Shown here: positions 59,756 to 64,000 of the stretch, piece by piece
Position numbering within the stretch: position 1 is the stretch's first letter
Layout of the letters: each line of letters opens with the position of its first letter
Translations under genes and position numbers: made by a program
Assembly: GCA_001600615.1 (NCBI GenBank)
Contig: BCKK01000005.1
Location: 1,054,001-1,118,000, forward strand
Reading direction: 5' to 3'
Length of the DNA: 64,000 bases
From: Dioszegia crocea
Lineage: Eukaryota; Basidiomycota; Tremellomycetes; Tremellales; Bulleribasidiaceae
Notes under the pieces: generated by a model
Told to the model about the DNA's origin: nothing
The model's database searches: none
Seen by the model: the letters and a program-made list of their open reading frames with translations, nothing else

Positions 59756-61340
59756 GATGAAGGCGGTATGTGGGGTAGAACCAAACGAGGAATGAAGCGG
59801 ATCTCGAATCCGGTTGATATCCCGCGCGCTTTCAACGGCAAGAGCGGAGGTTCCGGGCTAGGTTAGAGTAGAGTCTGAAGTGCTTTGGAGCCAGCCACTG
59901 TAGTGACGGGTGGAGGGTGAATAGGTAGAGGCTATTGCAGACTATAGATGCTGGCAGTGGCTGCTGCATGCACGCTTGGAAGGCGACGTCAGGGTAACCA
60001 CAACATCATACGTAATCACTTCGGCCATCCCCGCCCGGTCTCGGCATTACCGCCATATCCCCGGCGTTACAACGAGTGTGGCACCGCGGATTCCTCACAT
60101 GTGCCAAATTTCACAACTCTTCTCGTTGTTCTCCATCACTCTCCCATACAACATGCATTCCTATACTCCCTCTCCCTCCTTCTTTCCAGTCTGACATCCC
60201 TCCCATCCCCTCCCTCCCCACCGCGGTTCTTAGATCCACGACTAGGAGGACCGTACCGCTTCGTCCCCTCCTTGCCTGGCGGCCTCTGACTCACTCTCTC
60301 GAGAGGCGAGTGTATGCACCGGGACCATATGATGGATACGTAGGGACGGAGAGCGTCCTCCGCTACCTCTACCAGGGTGCGCGATTGGTCATTGCATGAG
60401 TCAACCCGCGGGAAAGTCATTATTCCAAACTTGTTTTCCCCTTTGGGGGAGGATTCTTACCCCTTCTTTCCCTCGTCTTGAGGGGCTGGGGCGAGAGTCT
60501 CGGTTGACTTCGGTCCCGGAAGAAGTTGCCCTGCGGTCGGATGGGGGCTGCTGGTGGCGGTTCGCGGGACCTCTGGGCAGAAATTCCTACTTTCTTCGCC
60601 CTTCTCTCTTTCCTAGCTTGTGAGTCTACCTCTCTCTTCCCATGTCTGACCCCCTACCCCTTCCCAACCCCACCCTGCAATGAAGAAAAACACTTTCCTA
60701 ATCGTATTCACACTGTGTGACTCTTCGGAGAATGCGCACACCAACTTCAACGGTATCGGAGCATCAACCCTTTCCACCTCTTTCTGGATACGCTCGCTAG
60801 TCATGGCTTAAGCTGACATGACAGACTTTAAAATGCATACACGTCCCCACTCTGCCTGAGCAATATCTACTGACTCACCCTGACCACACCCCCAACCCAC
60901 ACCCTCCCCATCACAAAAGGGCGTCCACGCTGCTCATCCACAGCTGTCGCCTTCCAATCGCGGGACAGAACGATCATTCCATCCCATGGATTTCGGCCCT
61001 CGTCTCGTTTAGTATGGCGTATGAGTGATTAGTGCCGATTGTAGGGGCGGTTATATCCATGCAACCTTGTTTTTGAAGTTTGCCACCGCTTTGAAGCGGT
61101 CTCCGCAATTCTGTGTACAATCGACCCTGACCAGGAATGTCATGATCATCACACGGCACGGCAAAGGATTGCAGCTCATTCCAGCAGAGCTTCTTTTCCC
61201 TCTGCCGGACTCAGTAGGCGCAACGAACTCAAGCCGTCGCGAAATTCACTTCGCAATCTGATCTGCATGGTTGAGCTGAGCATCAGGACAGAATGATGCA
61301 CAATGGCAAAGCGACTCGCTCATCTTAGGCCTTCTATTAC
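59756..61340. other. about 1.6 kb gene-poor stretch
   Basis: No gene that I can support. Two small frames overlap on opposite strands at 60613-60811: plus MKKNTFLIVFTLCDSSENAH (43 aa) and minus MTSERIQKEVERVDAPIPLK (63 aa). The minus one has slightly better coding character but no clear splice partner. Longer frames at 59948-60420 are C/T-rich and without domain. The first 200 bp should contain the UBP15 promoter. Confidence 0.4.
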
Positions 61341-61659
61341 TCAGACATCCTCGGGCCGTTCAGAACTATGGGTCGTAGAATAGGTGATCTGAGCGGACGC
61401 CTGGGTGTTCTGTGGTCCTTCGGCAGTTACGCTGTACCTGGAAGCTTGCATATCCAGGCTGCCGACGTTTGAGTTCACGGTAGCTGTCTGCGACACGAGT
61501 ACAGGAGGCTCTGGTGGCATCAGCACAGATTTAGTGTGCGAGCGGATTTCCGTCCGCAGGGTACAGAAGGGGCGGTGGGGAAGACTACTTACTGCCAGTA
61601 GTGGTGGCGGGGTACGGGCTGCGACGCTGTACCGCGCGAGAGTCATCGGGGGCAGACAT
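61341..61659 (-). CDS. small two-exon orphan, 78 aa
   Basis: Exon 1 is 61659-61593 (MSAPDDSRAVQRRSPYPATT), exon 2 is 61510-61341, joined by an 82-nt intron with a perfect GTAAGT donor, CTGAT branch and CCAG acceptor. The join is in phase (TTG-K-PPVLVSQTATV) and the product ends THSSERPEDV. It is Ser/Thr/Gln-rich, hydrophilic and probably disordered, with no signal peptide or membrane helix. I recognise no family. A longer overlapping frame starting at 61715 is a shadow. It lies between the gene-poor stretch and the GH5 gene. Confidence 0.5.
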
Positions 61660-61930
61660 GGTTCGTTAATCAAGCTGGATTGAGGCTGGTGACGCAGTTG
61701 GTAAGGAGTAGTCAAGCTTGCAATTGGAAGAGAGGCGTGAGAGTGCAGGTACGAGCTTGTTCAGCACCGCTACCATCAGTCTGATTTCCATTGCTGTGCC
61801 CAGGTAAGAAAGGATGAGCTACTCGCCGTGGAGGGTGCATCGGATTAAAGGATCAATCATCTCATCTCACACACGTCAGATATCAGTAACGACTTCAGCT
61901 ACACTCCAATACTCCATGTATACAATCGAT

Positions 61931-63633
61931 CTACGCCATCCGACCCCCCTCCATCCCTTGCTTAAACGCATGATCCCACTCCCACTCGGCCTTCCCACAC
62001 TTCCCATTCGACGCCTCAAACTCTGCCCTCCGTCTTCTTGTCCACTGGTCTAAAAATCCAATACTGCCCGCTCCGGATGGATGGGTGCGGAAGAGTAGGC
62101 CATCTTCCCATCCTTGAGCATAAGCTGGTGCGAAGAGATCCGGATTGGGAGAGCCGCCGTTAGACGACCAGTAGTTCCGATGATCGGCTGATATGTCAGC
62201 TTGAACGGATCAGACCAAACGATCCGAAGCCATGACTCACACTCAGCCTTCTTCGCTGCCTGTTCCTTCGCCCCACCCGGCGGTGACCCCGTCTTCGCCT
62301 CTCCAACCCAATTTGGCAATATCTCCGCCTGACCCGCATTTCTCGCTGACCAACCCGCATTCCAAGGCTCCGCCAATTTCAATGTCCAGAACCACCACCC
62401 TCCTGTATTCTTCTCATAAAGCTCCAATTGAGCCTTAACAAATTCCCGCCGATGTCTATCTTGCTCGCCGGCCGGAAGGTGCCCTATACCCTGAGGCGCC
62501 AAGGAGGCGGACCATTCCGCCACTACCAATTGCCCCCTGGCCTGTTCTGACTGATGTCCGAATGTCCCAGCGAAGGAAGTCCGGAGATCCTGGGCATGCT
62601 GCTCTCCATTCATACTGTTGTCCTTATCGGTGAAGCACCGGTAGAGATGATGATCTAGAACGACAAAGTCCTCCCGTTTCCCTACCCATTGTGCATACCA
62701 CTGCGCATCCCATGCGTCATGTACGTAGAGAGGGAAATCGGGCCCGCAGATAGGTCGGAGTTCGGAAATGGTGGATTCGTACCATCCTTGAATACTGTTG
62801 TTGTTGGCTGGTTCATTGAGGAGTTGGAGGCCGACAATGTGGGGGATGGGGGCGAGGTAGGAAGCGAGGAAACGGAGGGCGGTGGATGTGGAGGCGAGGT
62901 TTTTTTTGGAGGAGAAGAGGTTTGGTTTACCAGAGCAACCTGAGTGGCCTGTGTTGTCAGCCAAGTCGCCCTGGTATGTATAGGCGGGACAGATGCAGGC
63001 GTACCGTCGTCATTCTGTCCTCCGGCTGCTGCGTGCAGGTCTGATAGTCAGCTTGTGCACTCGGGAGACTCGTCCAAGCCTCAGTAAGCTCACCGATCAG
63101 CACGCCCAATCCCAAAGATCCCGCCTTCTCTATCGCCTTTTCAATCCTGCTCCAAGCTCCAGCAAATACATCGGCGTGCGACGCCATATCCGTGCCTTCC
63201 AATGCCTTTGGGCACGGCTGGGCAAGATGGTAGTATCCAATCTGGACATCAGTATCTGAAAGGCTTAGTAGACAGTCGCACAGCTCACCGGAAGTCTGAC
63301 GGAGTTGAATCCACGATCTTTGATCCACTTCCAATCATCATCCGTTATCCAGGTATCCCAATGATGTTCAAAGACCGCCTTTGCATCTTTCCCCTTCACA
63401 ATATCCAGATCAGACTCCTTGGATCCCGCAGCATTTTGAAAAGGTTGCGGAGAGATCCACTTCTCGAGGACAAACCACGAGCCTAAATTGACACCGCGCT
63501 GTTTGCGATATCGAAAGATATCATTTGGTCCGAGCGGGGCTGAGGAGTGCGAAGAGCGATTGACGAGCGATGCTGGGGTAGCTGATGAAGCTTTCGCCTT
63601 CACTTTGGCCATCATGGAGTCTAGGAGTGTCAT
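61931..63633 (-). CDS. cytosolic GH5 glucan 1,3-beta-glucosidase-like protein (YBR056W type)
   Basis: Starts MTLLDSMMAKVKAKASSATP at 63633, without a signal peptide. Blocks: RYRKQRGVNLGSWFVLEKWI, FEHHWDTWITDDDWKWIKDR, GFNSVRLPIGYYHLAQPCPK, LGVLIDLHAAAGGQNDDGHS, VGLQLLNEPANN (acid/base Glu), GGWWFWTLKLAEPWNAGWS and, between the last two, QLVVAEWSASL (nucleophile Glu). The last intron ends at the acceptor near 62187, and the true last exon reads DHRNYWSSNGGSPNPDLFAP, AYAQGWEDGLLFRTHPSGAG, SIGFLDQWTRRRAEFEASNG, ending HAFKQGMEGGRMA at the TAG 61933-61931. A frame in another phase that ends at 62050 is a trap. About six exons, near 470 aa. The best-known relative is the cytoplasmic YBR056W; substrate is not proven. 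Confidence 0.85.
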
Positions 63634-63881
63634 CGTGATGGGTGTAGAAGATTGAGGTGAGGATGGATGTAAAGTGCGAAGGGCCAAGCAGTGCTGGCGA
63701 GATTTGGCTGCGCCCGTGCCTGAATGTGACGTCACTAGTTTGGACCTGAAACACGTCACGTGAGGCTGTGTTTCAGAGGTCATTTTTACTTCCGTCCACC
63801 CAAAAGTGAGAATCCTGAAGGCCTCTTCAAAGTCAGCACTCTTCACCTACTCAATAGCATCACAGCCATCAACAAGCTAAG

Positions 63882-64000
63882 ATGGGTGACGCACTTGTAA
63901 GCGTATTACGCATATGATGTGCCGTGCTATAGGCTGACTTTCACAGGCTGTCGAGGATCAGCGCTCGATTCTGAGCGCTGCTTCAATCATGCCGCAGCCC
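63882..64000 (+). CDS. 5' end of an unidentified gene, cut by the window edge
   Basis: Exon 1 is 63882-63896 (MGDAL), with donor GTAAGC. After a 50-nt intron with CTGAC branch and CACAG acceptor, exon 2 starts at 63947 (AVEDQRSILSAASIMPQP) and runs off the window. The splice signals and phase are good. Too little is visible for identification. It shares a 248-bp divergent promoter with the GH5 gene. Confidence 0.55.

Noticed and set aside
59948..60420. Overlapping C/T-rich frames upstream of UBP15
   Set aside because: Low-complexity leader-like sequence; no conserved blocks in any frame.
60613..60811. Two overlapping small frames (plus 43 aa, minus 63 aa)
   Set aside because: Neither has a splice partner or recognisable motif, so a gene cannot be supported; noted in the intergenic entry.
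62050..62230. C-terminus of the GH5 gene ending AVLDF at 62050
   Set aside because: It comes from reading through the last intron; the spliced frame matches the family and ends at 61931.

Overview
This window is nuclear DNA from an intron-rich fungus, most likely a basidiomycete yeast of the Tremellomycetes (the Cryptococcus, Kwoniella, Saitozyma or Trichosporon side). Most genes are split by introns of about 40-90 nt. These have GTRAGT-like donors and a CTGAC/CTAAC-type branch point 5-15 nt before the acceptor. Genes are packed tightly on both strands, often in divergent pairs with 190-450 bp between start codons, and the protein set is fungal. The lineage call is an inference from gene style; no rRNA or other marker is present. 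I saw no tRNA, rRNA, CRISPR array or virus. Exon limits below were read by eye from splice signals and frame continuity.

Layout. 0-13.3 kb: 3' part of a conserved nuclear protein, ATG15 vacuolar lipase, an intronless orphan with an internal duplication, a TMEM184/DUF300 membrane protein, the I-BAR-like protein IVY1, a tiny TATA-box gene whose first coding exon is 4 nt, and two intronless orphans of about 160 aa. 13.4-33.6 kb is a housekeeping block: ERG4, COA1, CBP3, SLD2, GCV2, SSF1, STE14, EAF1. 34-35.8 kb: a Dal5-type transporter. 35.9-38.5 kb looks like an accessory island: an unidentified gene, a truncated and frameshifted RecQ-like helicase, and a 78-bp MITE-like element with terminal inverted repeats flanked by 9-bp direct repeats. 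38.5-41.3 kb: a bZIP factor and a DUF1275 membrane protein. 42-49.7 kb: a NAP/SET chaperone, mitoribosomal uS7m, RRB1, a PIN-domain protein with a long RG/H/P-rich tail, and mitoribosomal bL19m. 50.7-52.1 kb: an unidentified gene with a TATA box and two upstream ORFs. 52.7-64 kb: an IQ-motif protein, the UBP15/USP7 deubiquitinase, a 1.6-kb gene-poor stretch, a 78-aa two-exon gene, a cytosolic GH5 glucanase and the 5' end of one more gene.

Several genes share themes without forming a cluster. COA1, CBP3, uS7m and bL19m serve mitochondrial respiratory-chain assembly and translation. SSF1 and RRB1 serve 60S ribosome assembly. EAF1, NAP and SLD2 serve chromatin and replication. ATG15 and IVY1 both act at the vacuole. 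The most novel material is the 36-38.5 kb MITE/helicase island, the upstream-ORF leader at 50.7-51.2 kb, and the orphan proteins with internal repeats.
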